In this document: positions 8,125-16,157 of the stretch, piece by piece | Numbering within the stretch: position 1 is the first letter of the stretch | Layout of the letters: every line of letters starts with the position of its first letter | Assembly: GCA_052387675.1 (NCBI GenBank) | Contig: JBQTIY010000009.1 | Location: 62,001-126,000, forward strand | Source: JBQTIY01 sp052387675 | Lineage (GTDB): Bacteria; Planctomycetota; B15-G4 | Direction: 5' to 3' | Length of the DNA: 64,000 bases | The notes under the pieces: generated by a model | What the model was told of the DNA's origin: nothing | The model's database searches: none | The model's input: only the letters and a program-made list of their open reading frames with translations | Program-made: the position numbers and the translations under genes

Positions 8125-8619
8125 TCAGCCACGCAGATGCGAGAGCGCCAACTCCACGTAGTGCCGCGAATGCTCGCGCAGTTGCGCGGCCTCTTCGTCG
8201 CGCACGGCGCGCACGATCTTGCCGGGGACGCCGGCCACGAGCGAGCGCGGCGGGATGACGGCGTTTTCCTTCACGATGGCGCCGGCCGCGATGATGCAGC
8301 CCTCGCCGATCACGGCTCCGCCGAGAATGACCGCGCCGATGCCGATGAGCGTGCCGTCGCCCACGCTGCGCCCGTGCACCACGGCCGCGTGCCCGATGGT
8401 CACGTCGGCGCCGATGTCATTGGGCACGCCTGTGTCGGCGTGAAGGATGGCGCCGTCCTGCACATTCGTGCGCGCGCCCACGCTGATCGCGGCGCAGTCG
8501 CCGCGCACCACGGCCCCGAACCACACCGAGGCATCCCGGCCGAGCCGCACGTCGCCCAGCACAACGGCGGTGCTGGCCACGAAGGCCTCGCCGTGCCGAG
8601 TCATGTGTCCGTTGCTCAA
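8125..8619 (-). CDS. Gamma-class carbonic anhydrase family protein
   Basis: A 164-residue left-handed beta-helix hexapeptide-repeat protein. The three zinc ligands of the gamma class appear as AILHAD (His60), TIGHAAVVHG (His77 and His82), and the entry motif SVWFGAVVRGD is present. It would bind a metal at the trimer interface and either hydrate CO2 or act as a paralogue without that activity. The frame starts with TTG 8619, whose TGA overlap (TTGA) with the upstream CPBP gene and an AGGAG seven to ten bases ahead suggest coupling. ATG 8604 would shorten it by 5 residues. It is the last gene of a three-gene minus operon. Confidence 0.88.
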   Translation of the reverse strand: MSNGHMTRHGEAFVASTAVVLGDVRLGRDASVWFGAVVRGDCAAISVGARTNVQDGAILHADTGVPNDIGADVTIGHAAVVHGRSVGDGTLIGIGAVILGGAVIGEGCIIAAGAIVKENAVIPPRSLVAGVPGKIVRAVRDEEAAQLREHSRHYVELALSHLRG

Positions 8620-9428
8620 CCTGGGGCTCCTGTGACCCCGGCGAGTTCGGGGACGAAGACCACCATCGCCAGAGTGAGGCCGTTGTGCAAGGCATGGAAG
8701 AGCAGCGGAGCGGCGAGGCTGCCGGTGCGCTCGTAGAGCAGGCAGAGGGCCGCGCCCAGCACGATGATCGGCAGCGCGGCGCTCGTACCGTGCATTAGCC
8801 CGAAGGTCACGGCCGCGAGAGTCACCGCCGCGCTCGGCGAGAGCAGCCGGCGCAGGCCGCCGTAGAGCGCGCCGCGGAAGAACAGCTCCTCGAAGGCGGG
8901 CAGGATGAGCACGGCCGTCGTCCAGATGATCGGCGAGCGCTGAGCCGAGGGGTCTTCCTGAAAGAGGCGCAGCGCCTTCTGCACGGACGACTCGTAGCCG
9001 AGTTCGGTCAGGACGGCCGCATAGGCCAGGCCGGCCGCCACGAAAATCGGAAAGGCCATCAGCCAGGCCGCGAGTGCCGCCTGCCAGGGCGAGCCGCCCC
9101 GCTGTCGCCTCAGGCCCAGGGCCGGCAGGCCGGTGCGACGAAACGCTGCGAGCACGAGCAGCGCGCCGAGGCCGGCCAGATTGAACAGTGTCTGCAAGAG
9201 CAGTGCGCGGCTCAGGCTGAGCGGCTCCAAGCTGAAGAAGCCGGAGACCAGGAAGGGCAGCAGCCCCGACACGGCTAGGCCCACCAGAAAGAGCTGCAGG
9301 CCATGCGCCGACGTTTCGCCCACTCCGAGCGGGGTCAGCCGCTCGGCCTGCCGGCGCCAGAGCCAGCGTCCGGCCAGGAACAAGAGCAGGCCCATCCCGA
9401 CGAGGAACAGCACCGCGACCTCATTCAT
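8616..9428 (-). CDS. CPBP family intramembrane metalloprotease
   Basis: A 270-residue protein with about seven predicted membrane helices and all CPBP (Abi, type II CAAX prenyl endopeptidase-like) motifs: FEELFFRG with Glu180, Glu181 and Arg185, FGLMHG with His213, and FHALHN with His245. These residues place a metal-dependent active site inside the membrane. The ATG overlaps the aminotransferase stop (ATGA) and the stop overlaps the carbonic anhydrase start (TTGA), so all three genes form a tight operon. The substrate is unknown. Confidence 0.9.
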   Translation of the reverse strand: MNEVAVLFLVGMGLLLFLAGRWLWRRQAERLTPLGVGETSAHGLQLFLVGLAVSGLLPFLVSGFFSLEPLSLSRALLLQTLFNLAGLGALLVLAAFRRTGLPALGLRRQRGGSPWQAALAAWLMAFPIFVAAGLAYAAVLTELGYESSVQKALRLFQEDPSAQRSPIIWTTAVLILPAFEELFFRGALYGGLRRLLSPSAAVTLAAVTFGLMHGTSAALPIIVLGAALCLLYERTGSLAAPLLFHALHNGLTLAMVVFVPELAGVTGAPG

Positions 9429-10612
9429 GGCAGGCGCTCCAGGAGCTGCTGCACTTCGGCCAGCGTGTTCCAGCCGTGCGGTGAGAAGCGCACGCCCGCG
9501 CCGCGCGGCGAAACGCTCACCCGCGCCGCCTCCAGCCGCGCCACGGCTTCATGGGCGTGCAGGCTGGGGTGGCTGGCCGTGACGATGCCCGAGCGCTCGG
9601 CCGCGCTGGCCATTGGCGTGTGCAGCGTCCAGCCGCGCGCCGTGAGCCCGGCCGCGAGCGCCGCGGTCAGTTCGAGGATGCGCCGTTCGATCGTGTCGAG
9701 CCCCGCGTTGAGAATGAGTTCGAGCGAGGCGTGCAGCCCATAGAGCGAGAGCGTGGGCAGGCAGGCGTATTCCCAGCGCCGCGCGCCGTCGGCCAGCGGC
9801 GCCTCCGGGTGCCAGGGCGCAAAGGGCCGCGCCATGCTCCACCAAGAAATGAAGGGCGGATCGAGACTCTCCACGAGTTCCTGGCGGCAATAGAACAGAC
9901 CCATACCCTCGATGCCCAGCAGCCATTTGTGCGAGTCGGCCGCGAGAAAGTCGATGCCGCAGGCGTGCACGTCGAGCGGGAAGGCGCCCAAGCCTTGGAT
10001 GGCGTCTACGCAGAGCAGCACCGGCGGCCTGCCGGACGGACCGCCGGCGTGGCGGGCGTTGTGCGCGGCCAGCGCCGCGCCGAGCGCCGGCAAGTCGAGG
10101 CGGAAGCCGTTGTCGTAGAAGACCCAGGGCACGGCGAGCAAGCGCGTGCGCGGTGTGATGGCGGCCAAGAGGTCGGCCACTTGCAGCCTTCCGTCGCGGC
10201 GTGACACGACCACGACTTCGGCGCCGCGGCGGCGCTGGCGAAACCATGGAATCTGGTTCGCGGGAAAGTCATTCTCGGCCACGACGATCTCGTCGCCGGG
10301 GCGCAGGTCCAGCCCCTCGGCCACGAGCAGGAGTCCTTGGGAGGTGCTGGTCGTGAAACCGATCTCCGACGTGTGCGCCGAGAGCAGTTCCGCCGCCAGG
10401 GCCCGCGTCATTTCGCGTCGCTCCAGCCACGACGCGAACCCAGTGCTGCCGTGCCGCGTGGCCTGCTGCAGAAAGCTGCCCACGGCGTCCGCGGCCGGCT
10501 GCGGCAGAGGGGCGACGGCCGCATGATTGAAGTAGATCCACTCTTCCGCGACCGGGAAGGCGGCGCGCAGCGTGGCGAGGGCCTGCTCGGGATCACCCCG
10601 GGTGGTGCGCAT
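9425..10612 (-). CDS. Class V aminotransferase (cysteine desulfurase-like fold)
   Basis: A 395-residue PLP enzyme of fold type I, class V. The N-terminal YFNHAAVAPLP motif, the cofactor-ring Asp203 in VDAIQGLG, and the Schiff-base Lys229 in DSHKWLLG are all present. The TSTSQGL segment would hold the phosphate. This subgroup includes isopenicillin-N-epimerase-like and cysteine desulfurase-like proteins; the true substrate cannot be told. No scaffold protein such as IscU is nearby, so a dedicated Fe-S role is not supported. It is first in the operon with the CPBP protease and carbonic anhydrase. Confidence 0.88.
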   Translation of the reverse strand: MRTTRGDPEQALATLRAAFPVAEEWIYFNHAAVAPLPQPAADAVGSFLQQATRHGSTGFASWLERREMTRALAAELLSAHTSEIGFTTSTSQGLLLVAEGLDLRPGDEIVVAENDFPANQIPWFRQRRRGAEVVVVSRRDGRLQVADLLAAITPRTRLLAVPWVFYDNGFRLDLPALGAALAAHNARHAGGPSGRPPVLLCVDAIQGLGAFPLDVHACGIDFLAADSHKWLLGIEGMGLFYCRQELVESLDPPFISWWSMARPFAPWHPEAPLADGARRWEYACLPTLSLYGLHASLELILNAGLDTIERRILELTAALAAGLTARGWTLHTPMASAAERSGIVTASHPSLHAHEAVARLEAARVSVSPRGAGVRFSPHGWNTLAEVQQLLERLP

Positions 10613-10673
10613 GTCCGTGCTGATGCCGAGGGGCGAGGCGAGGGAGCATCCCCCGGCCCGAAGGGATCCGTTC

Positions 10674-10679
10674 TACACT
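10674..10679 (+). promoter_or_regulatory. Putative -10 box upstream of 10748 gene
   Basis: TACACT (in GTTCTACACTACG) lies 68 bases before the ATG at 10748. It sits in the 135-base gap between divergent genes, which otherwise shows no recognised element. Confidence 0.3.
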
Positions 10680-10747
10680 ACGCAGAGGAGGTGGGCCACG
10701 CTGCTCGGCTGGCCCCGACTCGTGCCGTGCCTCGCTCAGGAACCAGC

Positions 10748-11632
10748 ATGACAGCGCAGGGCGGCAAGGACACCGTGCTGGACCTGCTGGCTGCCGAACC
10801 CGAGCGCCTCGAGGCCGGTTTAGTGCTGCTCGATCGGCGGCTCACGCTGGAGGCCGGCGCCGAGATCGATGTCCTGCTGCGCGATGCTCTGGGCGGGCCG
10901 ATCCTGCTCTTGGCCAGTGGCGGCGATGTGGCCGCCGACCTAGGGCGCTTGGTGAGTCTCGTCGCGGCGCTGGCTCGCACGCGCCCGCTGCTCGAGCGCT
11001 TCTATCGCGAGCGCGGCCTCGATCTGGCCCTGCGTCCGCGCGCCGTGCTCGTGGCCAGCCGCTTTCCGGACGACCTCGCGCTCAAACTCGAACTGCTCGG
11101 TGCGCTCGAAGTGCAGGCCTATGAGGCGCGCGCCCTCGTCGATGCGCAGGGCCGCGCGCTCCTCGATCTGCGGCTCCTTCATCGCACGCGCGGTGCGGGC
11201 GCGACGTCGGCCTCGGCGTCGGCCGCACCCTCGTCCGCAGCGACTGCGACTCCGCCGGCCGGCACCGTTGCCAAGCCTTCGCCTACGCACACTCAGGCGC
11301 ATACTCAGGCGCACACTCAGGCGCACACGCACACTCAGGCCTCCGGCGCCGCGCCCGACCTCGCGCGCAGCCTCTACCTGCGCGCCCGCGAGGCGATCCG
11401 CTCGCTGGCGCCGGAGATCACTGAGAACACCGAGCAGGGCGCCGTGCATTTTCGCGTGGATGGCCGCCTGCTCGCCGCGCTCACGCTCGATCAGCACGGC
11501 TTTCGTCTGCGGCTCGGCAGCGAGGGCAGCTCGCCGGTGGACGTGGCCGACGAAGGGGTCTTCAACGAGTGCCTGAACGGCGTCTTTGACCTGTATTTCC
11601 AGGCGCTGGGGCCGGAGTTGCCGGGCGCTTGA
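10748..11632 (+). CDS. NucS/PD-(D/E)XK-like protein with degenerate site
   Basis: A 294-residue protein. The first 140 residues follow the pattern of NucS-type nuclease domains: LLAAEPERLEAGLVLLDRRL, then AEIDVLLRDALGGPILLLASG. In active members the last strand carries the ExK motif; here that position reads LLASGGD, so the catalytic Glu and Lys seem lost. A Ser/Ala/Thr linker with a THTQA repeat (residues about 180-200) leads to a C-terminal helical-plus-beta domain ending FDLYFQALGPELPGA. I infer a DNA-binding or regulatory relic rather than a nuclease. The stop overlaps the next TTG start as TTGA. Confidence 0.6.
   Translation: MTAQGGKDTVLDLLAAEPERLEAGLVLLDRRLTLEAGAEIDVLLRDALGGPILLLASGGDVAADLGRLVSLVAALARTRPLLERFYRERGLDLALRPRAVLVASRFPDDLALKLELLGALEVQAYEARALVDAQGRALLDLRLLHRTRGAGATSASASAAPSSAATATPPAGTVAKPSPTHTQAHTQAHTQAHTHTQASGAAPDLARSLYLRAREAIRSLAPEITENTEQGAVHFRVDGRLLAALTLDQHGFRLRLGSEGSSPVDVADEGVFNECLNGVFDLYFQALGPELPGA
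11287..11340 (+). repeat. 12-base tandem repeat encoding THTQA units
   Basis: About four 12-base units (pattern CACACTCAGGCG with variants) encode alternating Thr/His/Gln/Ala in the linker of the preceding CDS. Copy number is likely to vary between strains because units are short and nearly identical. Confidence 0.75.
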
Positions 11633-14385
11633 GGCCGCAGGCCGTCCTCCTGCTCTTCGTAGGGCTCGGGCTGGTGCTGCTGGCCGGCGCCTTCGGCGAC
11701 TGGGAGCGCATCGGCGCCAAGGACTGGAACCACTTCCTGGGCCAGACCCAGGCCGAAGTCAGCTCGCTCAGCGAACACGGGCAGTTCCCGCTCTGGTCGC
11801 CGTGGCGTCGCGGCGGCCAAGTCTCCTTCGCGCAGCCTGAGTCGATGTTCCTCTCGCCGGTGCTGCCGCTCGCTCTGGCGGTCGGCACGCTCGCTGCCTT
11901 CAAGCTGCTCCTGCTGCCGATCTTCGTCTTCGGCTGCTGGGGCATGTGGCTGCTCGCCGGACAGATCGGGCTCACCGGCCGCGCGCGGCTCGTGCCGGCG
12001 CTGGTCTTCTTCGGGTGCAGCATCTATCCGCTCTTCGTCGTGGCCGGCCTGCCCAACTGGCTTTGCTCCATGGCGATCTTGCCCTGGCTGCTCTACTGCT
12101 GGCGGCGCGCGCAGAGCGATCTGCGCTTCGTCGTCGCGGCGGCGCTGTGCTGGGCGGCGGCACTCGCCTGCGGCAGCATCTACCAGTTCGTTTTCTTTCC
12201 CGTGCTGCTCGGCCTCGACGCCCTGCTGCTCGCGCTGGCTCAGCGCAGCCTGCGCCCACTGCTCACGCTCGCGGTGCTGGGCTTGCTCGGCGTCGCACTC
12301 TTGGCCGTGCGCTTGCTGCCTCTGGCCGAGGTCTACGCGCAGTACCCGCGGCACGTCTCCGCCGCCGAGGATCAACTGCTCGTCTCGCTGCTGCCGGATC
12401 TGTGGCTCTCGCAGGAACTGCCCGACCTGACCACGCCCAAGGGCCCGATGATCGTGACCGCCGAGGGCGCGACCTACTGGCTCTACACCGGGGCCTACAT
12501 GGGGCCAGCGGTGCTGCTGCTGGCTTTGCTTGCGCTCGCGCGCCCGCGGCGCGCTTGGCCTTGGCTGTTGCTCGGCGGCGCCTTCCTCTGGTTGGCGCTC
12601 GGCTCCGACGCGCGACTCAGCGCCTGGTCCGCGCTGCACGCTCTGCCGGTCTACAGCTCGATGCACTCGCCGCAGCGGCTGATCTTCTTCACCAGCTTCT
12701 GTCTCGCGCTGCTCGCGGGCCTGGGCTTCTCGGCCGTGGAAGATGGCTTGGCGCGGCCCTCGCGGCTGTCGCCGCAGTGGCAGCAGCGGCTCGTGCGCTG
12801 GGGGCCCTGGCTGCTCCTCGTGGCCTTGCTCTTGCCGATGCTCATGGTCAATGCGCCGCTCACTCGGCATGCCTTTGTGCTTGAGCCCTTGCCGGACTTG
12901 GCCGCAGACCCCGAGGGCGAGTTTCGGCAGCGGCTCATCGAGCGCCGTCCCGAACAGTGGGGCGGCGAGCTGTACCAGAGCACACTCGCCAATCTCGGCA
13001 ATGTCGATGGCTTCTCCGATGTGCCCTCGCCACCGGCCGCCCGGCACGAGCAGGCGCCGGACTATCGCGGCGAGGTCTATCTGCTGAGCGGCGCTGAGGG
13101 GCTGCGCTCCTTCACACTCACGCCCAACGAGATCCGCGTGCAGCTCGCGCTCACCGCGCCGGACACGCTCGTGGTGAATCAGAATTGGTTCCCCGGTTGG
13201 GTCGCGCACTCAGCGAGCGGCGACGAAGCCGGCGACGCGGGCGAGCAGCCGCTCGTGGCGCACGAGAACCTGCTCTCGCTCCCACTGCCGGCGGGCGAGC
13301 ACGAGCTCGTGCTGCACTATGCGCCGGCCAGCGTGGGACGGGGCGCCGTACTCAGCCTCGCCGCGCTCGGTGTCGGTGCGCTCTACTTGCTCGCACGTCG
13401 TCGCCAGCCGGTGCTGCGGCCGGGCCGTCCCGAAGCGGTGGCCAGTGCCGCAACGCTGGCGCTCGTGCTGGCCTTCGGCGCCTGCTTGCCGAGCCTGCCG
13501 GAAGCACCGCCGGAGCCCTCGGTCGTGCTACCGACCGCACTCCTGGAAGCGCGGCGCGTGGAGCCCGGGCAGTCCTTGCAGCAGGCTCTCGACAGCACAC
13601 CGCCCGGCGGCGTGCTCTGGCTGGAGCCGGGCCGTCACGAGGGCGCGACGATCCGGCGTGGCCTGCATCTCGCGGCACTGTCGGGCGGCGCGGTGGAGAT
13701 CGCCGGCTCTCTCGTGATCGAAGCTCTGCCCGCCGGCGAGCGCTGCAGTGTGCTGGGCTTGGCAGACGAGCCGCTGCTCGTGCGCGACGCGATTCGCGTG
13801 CGGAGCGGTGCCGGCACGGTGGCCTTGCAGGCGCTGCAGGCCGACGTGCTCGAGGTCGAGGGGGACGGCGCGCTCTATCTCTTCGAGTGCACGCTGGGCC
13901 AGGTCCGCTTGAGTCCCGCCGCGACGGGTGCGGCGCCGCAGCTCGTGGCCGTGCGCTCACCCGGCGTCGCCTCCACGGTGGGGCCCACGCGAGCCGCGGA
14001 ACTTGCGCTATCGGGCGCACCGTCCGCGGCCCAGGCTGCGCGCGTGCGCGTCACGCACAGCCGCTTCATGGGCCGCTCGCTGATTCTCGAGTTGGAGGGT
14101 CCGCCTGGCGCGCGGGGCCTCTTGCTGATTGGCATGGACCTCGCGGCCGCAAGCGAGACGCTGCAGACGCTCGGCCTCGCTCTCGACGTGAGCCGTCCGC
14201 ACGCCTCCTTTCCGGTCGTGCTCGATGGCAACGGACGCCTCACGCTGCGCACGCGCGTTCCGGCTCCCTTCGTCTTGCCCGGCCGCGGCGGCTTCGCGCA
14301 GCTCGTGCTTGAGAGCGCGCCGGGCAGCGGCCTGCCCGTCCTGACGCCCCTCGACGGACGCCTGCTCGACCTGCCGCAGCCGTAA
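11629..14385 (+). CDS. Multi-pass membrane protein fused to beta-helix domain
   Basis: A 918-residue fusion. Residues 1 to about 430 form a polytopic membrane domain of YfhO/GT-C glycosyltransferase type: a first helix at about 5-22, an acidic loop with GDWERIGAKDWNHF, the PLWSPWRRGG loop and at least ten further helices. A soluble beta segment (about 430-560) holds NQNWFPGW and ends in another helix, as in YfhO proteins. The last 300 residues form a right-handed beta-helix (EPGQSLQQALDSTPPGGVLWLEPGRHEG, then repeats). No ATG exists near the start, so TTG 11629 is used; it overlaps the previous stop (TTGA). A lipid-linked sugar transferase acting outside the cell is plausible. Confidence 0.8.
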   Translation: MRPQAVLLLFVGLGLVLLAGAFGDWERIGAKDWNHFLGQTQAEVSSLSEHGQFPLWSPWRRGGQVSFAQPESMFLSPVLPLALAVGTLAAFKLLLLPIFVFGCWGMWLLAGQIGLTGRARLVPALVFFGCSIYPLFVVAGLPNWLCSMAILPWLLYCWRRAQSDLRFVVAAALCWAAALACGSIYQFVFFPVLLGLDALLLALAQRSLRPLLTLAVLGLLGVALLAVRLLPLAEVYAQYPRHVSAAEDQLLVSLLPDLWLSQELPDLTTPKGPMIVTAEGATYWLYTGAYMGPAVLLLALLALARPRRAWPWLLLGGAFLWLALGSDARLSAWSALHALPVYSSMHSPQRLIFFTSFCLALLAGLGFSAVEDGLARPSRLSPQWQQRLVRWGPWLLLVALLLPMLMVNAPLTRHAFVLEPLPDLAADPEGEFRQRLIERRPEQWGGELYQSTLANLGNVDGFSDVPSPPAARHEQAPDYRGEVYLLSGAEGLRSFTLTPNEIRVQLALTAPDTLVVNQNWFPGWVAHSASGDEAGDAGEQPLVAHENLLSLPLPAGEHELVLHYAPASVGRGAVLSLAALGVGALYLLARRRQPVLRPGRPEAVASAATLALVLAFGACLPSLPEAPPEPSVVLPTALLEARRVEPGQSLQQALDSTPPGGVLWLEPGRHEGATIRRGLHLAALSGGAVEIAGSLVIEALPAGERCSVLGLADEPLLVRDAIRVRSGAGTVALQALQADVLEVEGDGALYLFECTLGQVRLSPAATGAAPQLVAVRSPGVASTVGPTRAAELALSGAPSAAQAARVRVTHSRFMGRSLILELEGPPGARGLLLIGMDLAAASETLQTLGLALDVSRPHASFPVVLDGNGRLTLRTRVPAPFVLPGRGGFAQLVLESAPGSGLPVLTPLDGRLLDLPQP

Positions 14386-14414
14386 CGCACGCGCCGAGCG
14401 CGCGTCGTGTGGTC

Positions 14415-14735
14415 ATGGAATCTCGGGTGCCTCCGCGAGCCAGCACCGGAGCAGCGGCCTTGCTCCTGCTCGCGCTGTTGGCGCTGGTGCGGGCGCACAG
14501 TGTGTCGGCGGTGCCGCCGGCGGCCTGGGAGGTCGGCGAGCCGGTGCCGCTTCGCTTGGCGGAACTGCGCGGAGCGAGCTTTCGCCTGCTGCCGGGTGTT
14601 GGTCCGGCGCTGGCCGAGCGCTTGGAGGCCGCGCGCCTCGCGGCGGGGGGTGCGCTCAATGAGGCCAGCCTTGATGCAGTGCGTGGCGTTGGGCCCGCGC
14701 TGCTGCGGCAATGGGAGCCGCTGTGGGCACGCTGA
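14415..14735 (+). CDS. ComEA-like helix-hairpin-helix protein
   Basis: A 106-residue protein with an N-terminal hydrophobic helix (about residues 10-28, signal peptide or anchor) followed by a double helix-hairpin-helix domain: RLLPGVGPALAERL and AVRGVGPALLRQW. These GVG hairpins bind the DNA backbone in ComEA-type competence receptors and related nucleic-acid proteins. The layout matches a small periplasmic ComEA. Other competence genes are not visible here, so a role in DNA uptake is only a family inference. The start is ATG 14415; GTG 14409 is possible. Confidence 0.78.
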   Translation: MESRVPPRASTGAAALLLLALLALVRAHSVSAVPPAAWEVGEPVPLRLAELRGASFRLLPGVGPALAERLEAARLAAGGALNEASLDAVRGVGPALLRQWEPLWAR

Positions 14736-14771
14736 GCGGTCCGGCCCCGCTCCTCAGGGCAGGGCACCGGC

Positions 14772-14780
14772 TGCTAGCAT
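14772..14780 (+). promoter_or_regulatory. Extended -10 box, leaderless nadC
   Basis: TG-C-TAGCAT is an extended -10 element. The predicted transcription start, 7 bases on, is 14787, one base before ATG 14788. No ribosome site is present, so nadC is probably read from a leaderless mRNA. This decides against the ATG at 14779, which lies inside the box. Confidence 0.5.
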
Positions 14781-14787
14781 GCCTGCG

Positions 14788-15729
14788 ATGACCTCACCCA
14801 CTGGCTCGCCTCGGCCGGCTGCCCGGCTTCAGCTTGACGATCTGCTGCGAGCCGCGCTCGCCGAGGATCTCGGCGACAAGGGAGACATCACCACGCTGCT
14901 CAGCCTGGGCGGCCGCGGGCCCGTCGGCACCGGGCGCATCCTGGCCAAGGCACCCGGCCGCCTTTCGGGCGGGCCCATCGCCCAGCGGGTCTTTCAGCTT
15001 GTGGACCCCGCCGTGGAGGTGCAGCTCAAGCTGGCCGACGGCGCGGCCGTGCGTCCCGGCGACGTGGTGCTCGCGCTGCGCGGGCGGGCGGCGTCCTTGC
15101 TGGAAGCCGAGCGCACGGCGCTGAATGTCTTGGCGCATCTCTCCGGCGTGGCCACGCTCACCGCGCGTTTCGTGGAGGCCGTGGCCGGTACACGCGCGCA
15201 CATCGTGGACACGCGCAAGACCACGCCCGGCCTGCGTCTGCTGGAGAAAGCGGCCGTCGTGCACGGGGGCGGCCGCAACCATCGCATGGGGCTCTACGAC
15301 GAAGTGCTCCTCAAGGAGAACCACTTCGCCATGGCCGGCGGTCAGCACCGCGACGTGGTGGCCCGCGTGAAGGCCGGCGCACCGCAGGGCACGCGCATCA
15401 TTGCCGAGGCCACGACGCTGGCTGAGGCCTGGGCCGTCGCCGAGGGCGGCGCTGATGTGCTCTTGCTCGACAACTTCACGACGGCGCAGCTCGCCGAAGC
15501 CATCACGCAGCTTGCGCGTCACCCGCGGCGAGCTGAGTTCCTCACCGAAGCCAGCGGCGGCGTCTCGCTGGCCACGGTGCCCGAGATCGCGCGCACGGGC
15601 GTGGACCGCATCTCGGTCGGAGCGCTCACGCATAGCGCGCCGGTGCTGGATCTGTCGCTCATCCTTGACCCCCTGCCGGCTGCTGCGGCCGCCGCGCCTC
15701 TGCCCTCCCGACCGGAACGGCGCGCATGA
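14788..15729 (+). CDS. nadC: Nicotinate-nucleotide pyrophosphorylase (quinolinate phosphoribosyltransferase)
   Basis: A 313-residue enzyme that converts quinolinate and PRPP to nicotinate mononucleotide, CO2 and pyrophosphate in de novo NAD synthesis. Family motifs are in order: AEDLGDKGDITT near the N-terminus, ERTALNVLAHLSGVAT, VDTRKTTPGLR, the signature GGGRNHRMGLYD, LIKENH-like LLKENHF, the acidic strand LLLDNF, and the C-terminal EASGGVSL and DRISVGALTHS. A short Ala/Pro-rich tail follows. Its stop overlaps the following kinase ATG (ATGA). nadA and nadB are not in the window. Confidence 0.95.
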   Translation: MTSPTGSPRPAARLQLDDLLRAALAEDLGDKGDITTLLSLGGRGPVGTGRILAKAPGRLSGGPIAQRVFQLVDPAVEVQLKLADGAAVRPGDVVLALRGRAASLLEAERTALNVLAHLSGVATLTARFVEAVAGTRAHIVDTRKTTPGLRLLEKAAVVHGGGRNHRMGLYDEVLLKENHFAMAGGQHRDVVARVKAGAPQGTRIIAEATTLAEAWAVAEGGADVLLLDNFTTAQLAEAITQLARHPRRAEFLTEASGGVSLATVPEIARTGVDRISVGALTHSAPVLDLSLILDPLPAAAAAAPLPSRPERRA

Positions 15730-16154
15730 GTGCGGCCGCCAAGACGCACACCTTCCGCTGGAAACTGAGCTTCGACGGATCGTCCGGCCCCGTGCGCACC
15801 GTGCGCACGCGCCTGACGTCCTTTCTCACATCAGCGCAGCTTTCGGAGGAGCTTGTGCGCGGCGTCGTGCTGGCCTTCGCCGAGGCGCTCGACAATGCCT
15901 GCGAGCATGGCACGGGCGGACATGGCACGGTGCGCGTGCGCGTGCGGCTCACGCCGCGCTGCATCGTCGTGCAGCTCGTGGACTCGGGCAGCGACCGCGT
16001 GCCCCTGGGCCGCGCCGACACGCCCGACGAAGAGAGCGAGCGCGGGCGCGGCTTTGCGCTGATGAACAAACTCATGGACTCGGTCCATGTGCGGCCCAAT
16101 CCCTCCGGCGGCACGCGCGTCTCCATGCTGCGCAAGCTCGAGCGGCTGTCCTGA
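15726..16154 (+). CDS. Anti-sigma-factor-type serine kinase (HATPase_c)
   Basis: A 142-residue stand-alone GHKL ATPase domain of the RsbW/SpoIIAB type. The N-box AFAEALDNACEHG binds the magnesium ion, and the G1-like VDSGSDR and G2-like ERGRGFALMNKLMD segments form the ATP lid. These proteins bind and phosphorylate an anti-anti-sigma (STAS) partner, or sequester a sigma factor. No STAS or sigma gene is next to it. It is coupled to nadC by an ATGA overlap and followed 3 bases later by the VanZ-like gene. Confidence 0.88.
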   Translation: MSAAAKTHTFRWKLSFDGSSGPVRTVRTRLTSFLTSAQLSEELVRGVVLAFAEALDNACEHGTGGHGTVRVRVRLTPRCIVVQLVDSGSDRVPLGRADTPDEESERGRGFALMNKLMDSVHVRPNPSGGTRVSMLRKLERLS

Positions 16155-16157
16155 CGC

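Noticed and set aside
7481..8161. Similar peptides in plus frames at 7.5-8.2 kb and 56.3-57.0 kb
   Set aside because: The likeness comes from the palindromic non-coding repeat, not from homologous proteins; the frames also overlap real genes out of phase.
11491..13209. 572-residue minus-strand open frame
   Set aside because: It is antisense to the membrane/beta-helix gene, rich in Gln/Arg/Glu from mirrored codons, with no recognisable domain.
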